The position numbers were made by a program, and so were the translations under genes. From Limnoperna fortunei (Eukaryota > Mollusca > Bivalvia > Mytilida > Modiolidae): 64,000 nucleotides of DNA. The DNA is taken from the NCBI GenBank assembly GCA_944474755.1, contig OX104117.1, positions 78,654,926-78,718,925 of the forward strand, written 5' to 3'. The notes below the pieces were generated by a model. It saw only the letters and a program-made list of their open reading frames with translations. It searched no databases and was not told where the DNA came from. The stretch's first letter is position 1; each line of letters begins with the position of its first letter. Shown piece after piece: positions 26,501 to 36,568 of the stretch.

Positions 26501-29500
26501 AGAAGTACTTTCAGCTGGTAAAATTACCATACACCCGGGTTATCACGTAGGTAACTGATAATGTCCTCGTAAAATCTCGCTGTAGTGACCCCGAGGACAC
26601 GCCGAATTTATCTTAACTTTGATAACGTTTATTTGATTGATTTTTATGTTATAATGCAATAACCAAATAAAGAAAAAATAATATATTATAATAAAAAAAG
26701 AGTTTTGAATGTTTTCAATAGGACTGCGTTGCATGTCATGTATCAATGCTAGGAACCTCGCAGAATGTCTGAAAGCAGAGATTATTTGTGACGACAGTAG
26801 AGAGGTACGCCATGTTTGTGTTGTATAATCACAATTTATATGACTGATTTATCAAATATAAATAGACCAGAACCTCTTTTTAATGTGTACAATTTGGACA
26901 AAATATGCGATTTTCTTGCTTTTGTATTATACTAGATTTTGCTTATGGATTATCTCCCACGATATATTAGCTTTAAAAATCAGGATTACCTGAAAAGTGT
27001 GACGTTCAAACAAACTGTTAACTTAAATATGAAGTACATTTCAGGGCTGTTTTCTAGACAAGCATTCTTTTCCTGATGAAAGTGAATCATTTACTGCAGG
27101 ATGCCGACCAAAAGCGGTAAGGATTTAACAACTTTGAAAATATAAAAAAATGCGCTTTACCAGCATCAATCATGCAAGTCACCTTATAAGATATATCAAT
27201 ATTTTTTTTTCATTTACAAACTAACAATATAAAGCTTATGTACTATTATTAGACTTTTAATAGCTTTTATTATGCACGATACCTACTTCAGCACAAGGGT
27301 CCTCGGTGACCGAGTGATTAAGGTGGTTCATCCATGATTGGATTACGTGGTCTGAGATAACGGGTTCGATTCGCACTGTAGGCAGGGTGTTCTCGACAAG
27401 AACTCAGATATATATACTGTGTATAGGTTCACATGTCTGTAGGTCATACAGTCATATAAAACATTAACCCTTTTTCGGATTGAGTGTCCCTGCCCCAACC
27501 CTTTTCTGCTTCGACAGTCACAGTTTGACATCAAAATTAATAAATGCACCCCGTTTTATAAACAGTTGTAAATACCTTCTTGATCAGTTTTACTAGTCTA
27601 AACATGTTTATGTAGAGTACATTGTTTGGATCCAAATTCGTCTATATCCAATAATCTAACCAGCAATTGAAAATAACTCTAACATTATAAATTACATATT
27701 ATAAAAAGAAATAACAAGAACAATCTGTGATTCGCAATAAAATAATATTTGAAATTCGTAATACGCGTGTCACAATATTTTAGCGTTGTCACTTGTTGGG
27801 GAAGAATACACGTAGATAACTGTGACGTCATCAATCAGTCACTCATTAAAATAACAAAATGGACCACGTTGCTCGGCTTTTAAGTAACATTGGGTCCTAG
27901 TGCAATATTTTTTATTGACGCAAGCTCCACTTTCTAATATATTCGAAGACTGCTTATGCTAATAAGAGGATATCATCGTCAGGGTACCAGAATAAGCTGT
28001 TTAATATATACAAGAAATTTAAATATTTTCTAGTTAAAAAACTGCAAAAAAGTTATAGTAATTCTATAAAATAGAAATAATAAATTTTAATATTCACAGG
28101 TATGCGCACTTTTGTCAGGATTTGGAAGAAGAGAACTTGACGACGGATTAAGACAAAAGAAAGCCTTAGTTTCCTGTGCTAAGTGTTGTGACGGCAGTCC
28201 TGGGAACACAATGGGTGTTCCTTGCAACGGATTTCTGTGCAATCAAAGTATGCATAAAGTATAAAGTAGTGTAATATTTCCGCTGGCTATGCTACTCCTG
28301 AAGTCACTCGATTACTCACCAATAGTTTTTCAAGAAAGTAACATAACTTTAGCCTATGTGGTCCGTTCACAAGTGTGATACTGCGTGTTTTGGTCCCTCG
28401 GATAAACTTTACACCGTGATTCAAGTTGATCCAGGGTAATTTGTTTTAAAGAAAATATTTTGAATGTGCTTTTAAAATTCACCAATTATATTATTAGATA
28501 GACAATAGCAATGCTATTGTATAGTCACTATACAATAACATTGCTATTGTCTATCTAATAATATAATTTCTTCACCCCACACATCCAGTATGTGTTAGTA
28601 TTTTTCGTTAGAATAACTCTAGTCTAGTAAATACTCAAACTATAGCACAAGAAGGTGAAGTCCTGTGTATAAAATAGAAACATATAATTTAAGATATTTA
28701 AAATATGTAAAGGTATGTGCTTGAATTATAACTATGAACTTGATACAACAAACAAAACCATTGTTACTACGGTTCCTACAACTGACACTTTGCGTTTTAC
28801 ATATATAAATAAGTTTTTTCTTTAAAACAAGGCAAATGAAAGATTCTGAACCGAATCACTAAATAAAGTATTTTTCATTTGAAGCAAGGAAGATTGAGTA
28901 GAAAATACGACTTGATATAATGGTTGAAAAAAATAACCTTGAATTGAATTGAACAGTCTTCAGTGTATATAGTTAGACTTAATTCCTTCAATAATTTTCA
29001 GTTGGTCTATGGGAGTCGGATCTCGATGTGAATTGCCTGTTGTACTTTGCCAAAAAAACGGCGGGTTGAAGCAACATATTAAGTCATTAAGTCCTTTACC
29101 AAGTCATCCCTAAAAAAACCATACAGAATATTTTTAAGTGGGTAACTTCCGGTAAACAAAATGATTACTAGCTTATTCACATATTCACTACAGTAATGTG
29201 ATCATATCCTATATTTCATAACATTTATGTGACGACCTGAGTCGAATGAACTGATCAGAATTTCACGAGAATATGCTGCGAATTTATTATAGTCAAATGC
29301 TAATACTAACACAATTTAGTTACGAGTTTAGCTGATAGTAAATACATGTATTCGATATAATTTTCTATACACCAATATTTACTTTTTATTTTGTTCCAGA
29401 TGTAACTAACCCGACTCCTACGTGTGCTATTTGTAATCAAGTCCGTGATCCAGCTTTATGTAGGAATTTTGGGACATGTCCAGCTGATGAGGTATTAAGT

Positions 29501-32500
29501 AATCATTGTATATGTAATCGCCCATTACGCATTGGTTTTTTACATGAACACCGTGTTATGGAAATAAAACACATCTTCTGTTTGTGTGAATAATTCATTA
29601 TATCATTTACATCCCAGACATAACAAAAGTGAGTCGGATTTTGGATCAGATTCCTAGAATAGACACGTTGGTTTTGCGTAAAAGATCTGAATATCATAAA
29701 TACCTTTACAAGATGTCCGTGGCTAACAGGTTGTGATGCTAGGTACACAACAAACACCCGTCAGGTCGCTGCCGTGTGTGAAGAGTGCCCCCGTATACAA
29801 CAAACATCCAAGCAATGACGGAAACAATTTATGCTTACATATCTAACCTTTCTGACTTATGGGAGAACGTACTTTCAGACATTGTTTAATGTCTACATTT
29901 TGTTTTTAACTGCCAGTATTTTATTTTAACAGTTTTTCAAGTTTCCAACATGTGAGAAATTCTGCATTCGTAAACTTTTCATATACCGAGTGACAATAAT
30001 ATCTTTGTTCCATTACAGGTCTGCCACCAAAGCACCTTCTCTGTGAATGGGACAGTGTTTTATCATTTTGGATGTCAGCGCAAAATAGTAGGTTTCAGGT
30101 GTTAATTTAATCGTTTATTAAAGGACTACTAATTTGGTATGGAACTTATGGAACACAATTTGAATTCCAATGAAAAAGTGTGGGATGTTGGGTAGGGTCA
30201 GAAAATTTTGCCTTTTGGGGGGGGGGCTCCAATGAACAAACTCTTTTCGAAAAAACACGTCCCCCACTCGGTTCTGGGGCCAGGCTCTCCGATTATCAAT
30301 TGACAGCACCCCAACGATAGGGTGTCCTATTTCCGCCAACGTGGGTTGCTCTGTGGGTCTGGTATGGTCCCAGAATACGACTACAAATGTCAACATTATT
30401 TTAAGTAGATCTGTTGAATCAGCCATCTTCATACAGTTCCACTGTTGCTTTGTGGATTCGCTTGACAAGATATTGTGGTCCCCTTTCAGAATTAAGAAAT
30501 TACCGGTGTTGCGAACAAACCATTGAACAAATAACTAATAGATTCTAACATCCTTTTTTGAAAAAGATCGGTAGATCTTCCACGAGCGATAAACATTGTA
30601 TGTCTCTTCACGAGTAGATAGCAGGAAAACGAGCCAAAAGAGATAATAAACAGTTTCTAACATGAGTGAAAGATGACACTGCCCGGGTTTTCCCTAAAGC
30701 GCATGAAAGTACCTATGATTTTCGAAAAAAACTTTCATACCGAGATATCATATATTTGTTGTTAAAAATATTTGATTGAAAACTGTTTTTCTTTTTACTG
30801 CATTGCATGGGTAATTAGGTTTTTAACACAGTCGTGAACTTTGACGTCTCAGTGGCCAAGTGGTGAAGGTAGTTAAGTCATCATCATCTATTGGTCACGT
30901 GGCCTGTCAACACTGTTGCCTTACTGCAGACAAGGGGTGCTCGACTACACAATATATTGCTTGTTTCCTGCCGAGTACAAACTGCTTCCCTTTATATTAA
31001 AAAAATAGACGCCATGATATAGCTGAAAGTGGCGTTAAACGTAAGTCAAACAAACACATACAATCGTGAGCGAATCCAATGAAAGGTAATCATGAAAAGC
31101 AGCATTATTGCTTTATTCACTCATAAACAGATTTTGATGCGTTATGTACTTTCATAACTTGTTCTATGACTTTATTTATTTGGAAAATGATATTGAGAAA
31201 CTTATGTTAAAGAAACTTACAGGAATGAACATTGTCGAGAATAAACCCAAATATATAAAACTAGCACAATTAAAAAAAATAATATATGCATGTTCAATGT
31301 TTTACGTAGTGGTGTGATACTGATTTAAAGCGACTGAAAGAAACTGGCCAACTCTCTCCAGTGACACGAGACTTGGTAAAACTGTGCTCGGCTTGTTGCG
31401 ATGGGAAAAACTGCAACCTATCCGAATGTCGAGCTCTTCTTACACGTAAGAATTTTTGTGAAAAACTTAATTATGAAATGTAATTGCCCTATATTACCGA
31501 AAATGAACCCAACTCATATGAACGTAGATGTCCATAGGTGTTGAAGAAAATAGTGATTGTGAAATTCATGTAAAATGTCCTTAATATGTAACAGAAGGCA
31601 AATCAAGTACAAAATACTAGACGAATGGTCAGGTGAGCTGTATTTCCATTCCTTGGCGTCCATCGTCGTTGTCGGTTGCTCGTAAAATTGTCACATTTAA
31701 AAACTTCCCCAGGAACCACTGAGCCAATTTTAACCAAATCGTAGGAATGTTTATTGGGTTGTTTAAAAAAATGTTGAGTTTGGCGCTGAGCTGATAAAGT
31801 ATTCAACATGGCTACCAGGTTAATTCATGCCTTCTGATTGGCTGAATTTCAACCATCTTTTTCTCACAAACCTGTGAAGTATTGCAGAAATGTACGATAG
31901 ATATAGGTCAGTAACAAAATTTGAGTTTTTTTACCGTTGGAAAAGACATACAAAAAGCATCTTCTCCTAAACTCTTCCACACAATTAAACAAAATTATGC
32001 AAAACTGAAGCTTGAATATAAACGAGTTACAGGTATTCTGTAGTTTTTTAAGTCAATTGGAAATTCAACATTGCTGCCGGGGCTGCCTATGCAATCTGAT
32101 TGGCTGAAATTGTAAAACGGTTTTCTGACAAACCGCTTGGCAGATTACATGTAATTTAACCTAAATTTACCTTAGATGGTCCTTTACAGTTTTAGAACTG
32201 TAACGGAAACTGATTCAAAATTATTTATTAGATTATGAATATGTTGACTTACAAAATTCTTAAACAACCGAAATGAATCGAAAAATATTTTGACAAAAAA
32301 AAACAACATCCAACTGTAACTGGAGCTGATCCATAAATACAAATGAATTCTTACTAATATCATATTTCTACATAGAACACATTCTAATCACATAATGATT
32401 TATTATGTTATGAATTTGTTAACTGACAAAAATTCTAAAACATCAGAAAAAAATCACATTTTGAATATGTTTCGCCGCTGCATGTCAAAGAAACTAATCA

Positions 32501-33626
32501 GGTCATTGAGCTTAATTTTAATTGGTCGTTTGAAGACTGAGGGAAATGTTGGATTAGGATAGCAACACTGATTAAGGACGGATAACTCTTAAGAAAACGG
32601 GGTTTTTTTAAATGAAAGGGTTGGGCTTGGACAGTTTCCTTACCGAAGGTCGGGACTTTTCTCCGATTAACTCTGTTTCTTCAACCAAACAAATAAAATT
32701 GGACACCGCGATACAGTTGAAAAATTGCTGAAATTGGCGTTAAATACCATTAAAACAAACAAAACAACCAATTTCAATGAATATATTAATAAATTGTTGA
32801 CAGTAATTTGACTCCGTTACTTTATGTTAACACTGTAATTACATGTAGTGGAATATAAGTAGTAAGGTACTCGCGAAATTAATGAACAACAAAGAATTCA
32901 GTGCCAAAATTTAAAAAAAAACTTATAAAGGACTATATTTTCTGTGCTCGCATTTTGGCAAGGCCGGCTCCATATTACGATTTGTAGTAGTCTCTCATGG
33001 CTTACGACATGTTGTCGAATAAGATACTTGTTTGTTATGTCAGGCTATCACAAGAATACGCGCCGAAAATATTTCAAGTCAAAAAAGTCTGTCATGTTTG
33101 TCGTCAGTATAAAATGATTTTTAAGAAAATGTTCAGTTTATTTGTACTTGCCGGAAAACAGTTGAGGAATGCTCTCGAGAGATATTCGCATTTCTATCTG
33201 TTTTAGGGCTGTTACAAATTGTATATTTCTTACTTTGTACGAATGTTGTATACATACTTTTATGTAAGATGACCATTCTATATTTAATTTTAACTATAAA
33301 TCTTGACAATTTTAACAGTAAAAATAGCAATGACGTCATGGCACTATTTGAATTTTAACTGCGTATAATAGGTCGCGTGACGCAAGTTATGTCGGGGGTG
33401 CTCCATTTGAATTGGCCAATCAGATTTCAGCTTACAAAGCAAATTAAATTATATATACATGTATATGTACATGTAAATGTACTAAACAATTATAGCTGTA
33501 CCAATACGATGTAGTTTTTAGTAAATGTAATGTCCCTCTAAGGATACTGCTGGTTATCACTAGTTAATGATAAATACATCTTTTATTTCAGATCAACCAT
33601 GTTTTGACAAAAGTATTTGTGGATGA
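23492..33626 (+). CDS. Gene A: secreted two-domain Ly6/uPAR-like cysteine-rich protein
   Basis: Spliced model: join(23492..23501, 24482..24529, 26722..26804, 27045..27116, 28100..28247, 29400..29491, 30019..30087, 31310..31445, 33592..33626), 693 nt, 230 residues plus TGA. Residues 1-20 are hydrophobic (MFLYSSVLISAIFLW), a likely signal peptide. Domain 1 (21-121) runs from LRCMSC through AGCRPKAVC to SCAKCCDG and PCNGFLCN, with 12 Cys. Domain 2 (122-220) runs from PTCAICNQV through FGCQRKIWC to CSACCDGKNCN, ending in the classical CC-x4-CN of three-finger folds. The C-terminal tail has two more Cys, ends CG, and has no hydrophobic GPI-type end, so the product is probably soluble. Possible N-glycosylation sites are NVT and NGT. 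It is the tandem paralogue of gene B, with about 50 differences in 230 aligned residues. The function is unknown; receptor antagonist, matrix or immune roles are all possible. Confidence 0.9.
24482..24529 (+). CDS. Gene A exon 2 (signal-peptide region)
   Basis: 48 nt, phase 1-1, between ACTTGTAG and GTATGT. It encodes SSVLISAIFLWTETS plus the first base of Gly. Length, phase and donor equal those of gene B. Confidence 0.8.
26400..26565. repeat. Hairpin repeat (imperfect inverted repeat, ~70-bp arms)
   Basis: TTACCTACGTTATAACCTGG, GTGTATGG, then CACCTGAAAG and ACTTCTGTGCAGC are followed by their inverse after the loop TTTCGGCTTCTCCTCAGG. The loop resembles that of the 13.6-kb hairpin (TTCGGTTTCGCCTCGGG). 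The element lies about 160 bp upstream of gene A exon 3. Confidence 0.75.
26722..26804 (+). CDS. Gene A exon 3 (domain 1, first)
   Basis: 83 nt, phase 1-0. Starts GLRCMSCINARN and continues ECLKAEIIC. The acceptor is TTTTCAATAG and the donor GTACGC. This is the fastest-diverging mature exon between genes A and B (11 of 28 residues differ). Confidence 0.88.
27045..27116 (+). CDS. Gene A exon 4 (domain 1, middle)
   Basis: 72 nt, phase 0-0. Begins GCFLDKHSFPDESE and ends AGCRPKA. The acceptor is ACATTTCAG and the donor GTAAGG. Four of 24 residues differ from gene B. Confidence 0.9.
27297..27410 (+). mobile_element. SINE head fragment
   Basis: GTCCTCGGTGACCGAGTG (A box) and GGGTTCGATTCGCACTG (B box), then GGCAGGGTGTTCTCGAC. 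It is truncated at the 3' side; the body and tail are missing. It lies in the gene A intron after exon 4. Confidence 0.75.
28100..28247 (+). CDS. Gene A exon 5 (domain 1, last)
   Basis: 148 nt, phase 0-1. Starts VCALLSGFGRRELD and contains LVSCAKCCDG, then GVPCNGFLCNQ. The acceptor is TATTCACAG and the donor GTATGC. Seven of 49 residues differ from gene B. The segment between CCDG and the final CN is longer than in a standard three-finger domain and adds one cysteine. Confidence 0.93.
28485..28567. repeat. 83-bp near-perfect palindrome
   Basis: 41-bp arms (28485-28525 and 28527-28567) around a single C, with one mismatch between arms. Each arm contains the smaller palindrome ATAGCAATGCTAT or its near copy. 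The transcript would fold into a very stable hairpin in the gene A intron between exons 5 and 6. It could be a tiny inverted-repeat element or an extruding cruciform. Confidence 0.92.
29400..29491 (+). CDS. Gene A exon 6 (domain 2, first)
   Basis: 92 nt, phase 1-0. Encodes NVTNPTPTCAICNQV, then LCRNFGTCPADE. The acceptor is TTGTTCCAG and the donor GTATTA. It is the most conserved exon against gene B (2 of 31 residues differ). NVT is a possible glycosylation site. Confidence 0.92.
30019..30087 (+). CDS. Gene A exon 7 (domain 2, middle)
   Basis: 69 nt, phase 0-0. Starts VCHQSTFSVNGTVFYH and ends FGCQRKI. The acceptor CCATTACAG and donor GTAGGT match gene B closely, including the intron sequence TTTGTTCCATTACAG. 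Confidence 0.92.
30170..30345. repeat. Dispersed repeat of the 'GGGTCRGAAAATTTTGCC' family
   Basis: AGGGTCAGAAAATTTTGCC, a G-run and CTCCAATGAACAAACTCTTTT parallel the copy at 7058-7290. It lies in the gene A intron after exon 7. The minus-strand open frame here is repeat sequence. Confidence 0.45.
30845..31064 (+). mobile_element. Degenerate SINE
   Basis: A box remnant CAGTGGCCAAGTGGTGAAGG, then TGGTCACGTGGCCTGTCAAC, and the tail GACGCCATGATATAGCTG, AAAGTGGCGTTAAAC, AAACAAAC. Internal deletions remove much of the B box and body. Confidence 0.75.
31310..31445 (+). CDS. Gene A exon 8 (domain 2, last)
   Basis: 136 nt, phase 0-1. Starts WCDTDLKRLKETG and contains LCSACCDGKNCN, the three-finger C-terminal signature. 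The acceptor is TTTTACGTAG and the donor GTAAGA. Nine of 45 residues differ from gene B, mainly after the CN. Confidence 0.93.
31600..32170. repeat. Dispersed non-coding repeat in the last gene A intron
   Basis: CCATCGTCGTTGTCGGTTGC, GAACCACTGAGCCAATTTTA and two related segments (TCTGATTGGCTGAA at about 31830 and 32095). This looks like a common interspersed non-coding repeat. No coding potential was seen. Confidence 0.4.
32625..32768 (+). mobile_element. SINE 3' fragment
   Basis: The CTTACCGAAGGTCGGGACTT block, then ATTGGACACCGCGATACAGT, ATTGCTGAAATTGGCGTTAAA and an AAACAAACAAAA tail. The head is missing. Confidence 0.75.
33592..33626 (+). CDS. Gene A exon 9 (C-terminal tail and stop)
   Basis: 35 nt. 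It completes a split codon and encodes QPCFDKSICG, then TGA at 33624-33626. The acceptor is TTATTTCAG. The tail adds a pair of cysteines and ends at Gly without a hydrophobic segment. Confidence 0.9.
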
Positions 33627-33697
33627 GTTGAGCATGTCGGATTAAAGTTCGTGAATAGAATACAAATTTAAATATAACTGATCATCAAAAATACTTT

Positions 33698-33703
33698 AAT
33701 AAA
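33698..33703 (+). terminator. Gene A polyadenylation signal
   Basis: AATAAA 72 bp after the stop codon. Gene B has the same hexamer at the same relative place (51512). Confidence 0.6.
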
Positions 33704-34398
33704 ACAATTTTAGTGTTTTCAGCTTTTTTTATGAGTATATTATTTAACTTGGACTAAAACTTTACAATTGTTTAAATACCGTTCGAAAGTAACATTTCAT
33801 GAGCAACTAATAAGCTATGCTAGACCCGGCGATCGAGTATTCCGATTTCTAGACCGGTCAATGCTTTAGTCATCGGACTTCCATCTCTAAAATACGATCA
33901 AACATTTTTACTGAGTTATAAGTAGTGTGTTATCTTGTCCTAGCAATGAAAGTTTTGAATATATAAATGTTTGGTCTGTATAGCCGTTTGTTCGTCCGTA
34001 CATCGTCCGTCCGTCCCACCTCAGGTTTACGCTTGAACGAACTAAGAGAAAAGGGGGGTTTATCAATATGTTTCTTGCGATTAGTTTTTCCTAAACCCAT
34101 TTTTGTTGTTTCCTTTGATTTGACTATTCTTACACTTGACAATAAGTAAGTCGACGGGCATTGTTTACTTGCCAGGAGAACATTAGAGTTCTGGTTTAGT
34201 TAATCCTTAATAATTTCCCTTTTTCCATTTTGATTTTCATTATGTTTGTGTAGCCGGGCCAGTAGAGCAACACATCAAAGGTTCAGAATGATACAATTTT
34301 AAACTTCGTTAGAAACCCTAAAATTACCCAAATAACAATATATAATACAATTACAAGACAAGCGTACGAATAACAACAATAGACATATGTTAAATACC
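33704..34398. other. Intergenic, no gene seen
   Basis: AT-rich intergenic sequence downstream of gene A. A short CGTCCGTACATCGTCCGTCC-type tract near 33990 resembles the repeat at 40770. No exon of the gene family was found here. Confidence 0.45.
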
Positions 34399-34399
34399 G

Positions 34400-36247
34400 G
34401 TATCACATTCGCCCTTTTCCAGGACTTAGGAAAATAAATAGTCGACAAACTTTGTAAAAATTGTACAAAGAGGCTTACAAAGAATATCACATCCCATTTT
34501 TAACAACTTCGGACTGACCCCATCGGGGCCGGAAGCCTTGGTAACATTAATAATTCATCTTTTACATCACTTTCTGTGATATTTAATAGATCGAGTTGAC
34601 TATCTGTTCGGTACCGTTGTATTGATATCATCCAAATTTGAGCGCGACGCGAAAAAATTATTAAAAGCTTCAGCTTTGTCTCTATAATTATCTAAATAAT
34701 ATCTTTTTCTTTTAATGGAGGAATGTCCTTGTCACGAATATTGAAACCTACGACCCGTGAAGCTGTAACCCACCACTTATTTATATCAGTGGTATTCGTT
34801 CTCAGATTGTCAACCAGGCTATTGAGAAACCTTTCTCGTTGACTTCGAATAAGATTAACGGTCTGGTTTCTATGACGTCTGAAATCAGCCCAATGTTGAG
34901 GTAGGTGGGACTTTTAGCGTTATTATGTAGTCTTCGGCGTTTGCGTATAGCGTGACGAACGGTCTTATTTATCCACGAAGCATCCGAGTTATGAACAGTG
35001 ATTTCCTTATAAGGAATGGTCTCTGACGCAGACTTAATAAGGATATCTGTGAAGATTCGACAAATACATCTTAATTATTATCAGAATCCGAAGTAACGCG
35101 GTCCCAGTCGACAGAGCGTATTTGGTCGCGAAATCCGTCTTCATCGCATCGGTCATACAACCAAATGCGTGCGACGTTAAATACAGGTACGCACCGACTT
35201 TTCTACTTTAATGATACCATAAATCGGGAATTGGAATCGTACCATCGAATAAAGGAAGGAGTGACCTACATGTACAAAGTCTAACAGATTTCTCGGGTTT
35301 GTAATAACCAGATCTAAACAAGAGCTGTTGTATTCCGTGAAGTGCGTCGGTTCGTTTATGAATTGAATCATATCGTAGTTCATTATGATACGTGTAAGGT
35401 CATTGTGGTACAAGAAATAAACATACAACATTGTGTAACATATATACAACATTGTAATCACACTATGTACAAATGCGACAAGCATAACCTGCATCTCACA
35501 TTGGGAAAAACTAGTAGTCTGTCAAATAATAAGAATTAAGTACCTGATAATTAAGGACTGGAATGACTAGTCATGACATTTAATTTGGCTGCGAGTCACA
35601 AGATGTTTACAAAGAAGGATAACTCTAAATCATTGTTACAAGATGTGAAAAAGTAAATATATGGATCTTATAGACATCATAATATAATTCAAAAAGTTAT
35701 TTCTCTCAAGATTTGCGAGTTATTTTATCATGTTATATGAGGAAAATATCTAGAGTCCTTTTTAGATCGAGAGCTATAGCAAACATTTACACAGAATGCA
35801 TACCCTCAGTATAATCTCATACCGGGTTCTTTTTCTAGCATGTGTGAACCGATCTATTAATTGCTTTTCACCCTTTTCTGTTGGTTAGCGATGCGAGACA
35901 CTAATGTCGTTTTGATTAAGTGTCACACCAAGTTTTGAGCGACTTCGCATACTATATTCGTTGTACCCTCGTCCTGTTTTGGGGGAACACCACTGATACG
36001 TATGCAGCTTTTACGACTGAGCTGCTCGAGATCATCTAATCTATATAATCTTTTGGGTTTCACCATTTTTTAAGAACATATTTTCATCCCTAAGTTTTGA
36101 TATTGGTGTAGTTGCTGTACTGACTTGTTGAACAATGTCTGCCCGGAGTTCTTTCTTTACGTCGTCAGTCAAAAGTTTTACGGCCATGGCAAGACGCTAA
36201 ACGTCGTCAACAGTAAAACGTGACTTCGGGGCTTCAGATTGTGACAT
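34400..36247 (-). pseudogene. CR1/jockey-like LINE remnant (ORF1, endonuclease and RT fragments)
   Basis: The order on the minus strand is that of a two-ORF non-LTR retrotransposon. From 36247 an ORF1-like frame begins MSQSEAPKSRFTVDDV, has an early stop, then VKLLTDDVKKELRADIVQQV and, after frameshifts, a RKSCIRISGVP segment. Around 35490-35280 an endonuclease C-terminal motif reads INEPTHFTEYNSSCLDLVIT. Around 34560-34390 an RT N-terminal motif reads KASGPDGVSPKLL, then WKRANVIPVF. The catalytic RT core is missing, and stops and frameshifts show that it is dead. Large deletions separate the segments. Confidence 0.72.
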
Positions 36248-36568
36248 TCTGTTGATAATTACTGACCCAAATTATACACTGTTATTGATTTTGTCCGTCC
36301 GAGAGGTCAAGGTCATAAATTAATTTTTTACTCAGAAGTTTTATACTATTTTCACTTAGTTAAGGCGAAGGTTCAAATTAGTGTCTACGTTTTTGACGTT
36401 TTTTTTATTATTGACATAATATATTATTAAACCAGTACAGTTCCGATATCGAAAAGTTATATAATGGTGCACTCGACTACCTGTCCAATGTAAACAATGA
36501 GCAAGCTACAACACACACCTGCCATTAACTAAAAACACTTCATGGAACTTAGATATGGAAAATTTCAT

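Larger units (their letters stand above)
25667..27994. repeat. Inverted repeat bracketing gene A exons 3 and 4
   Basis: The left parts are 25667-25694 (TTCTGGTACCCTGACGATGA) and 26065-26104 (GAAGTGAAGCTTGCGTCAAT). Both recur in inverse orientation at 27966-27994 and 27895-27934. On the left they are separated by about 370 bp, and on the right by about 30 bp, so the left arm carries an insertion. No transposase lies between them. Confidence 0.55.
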
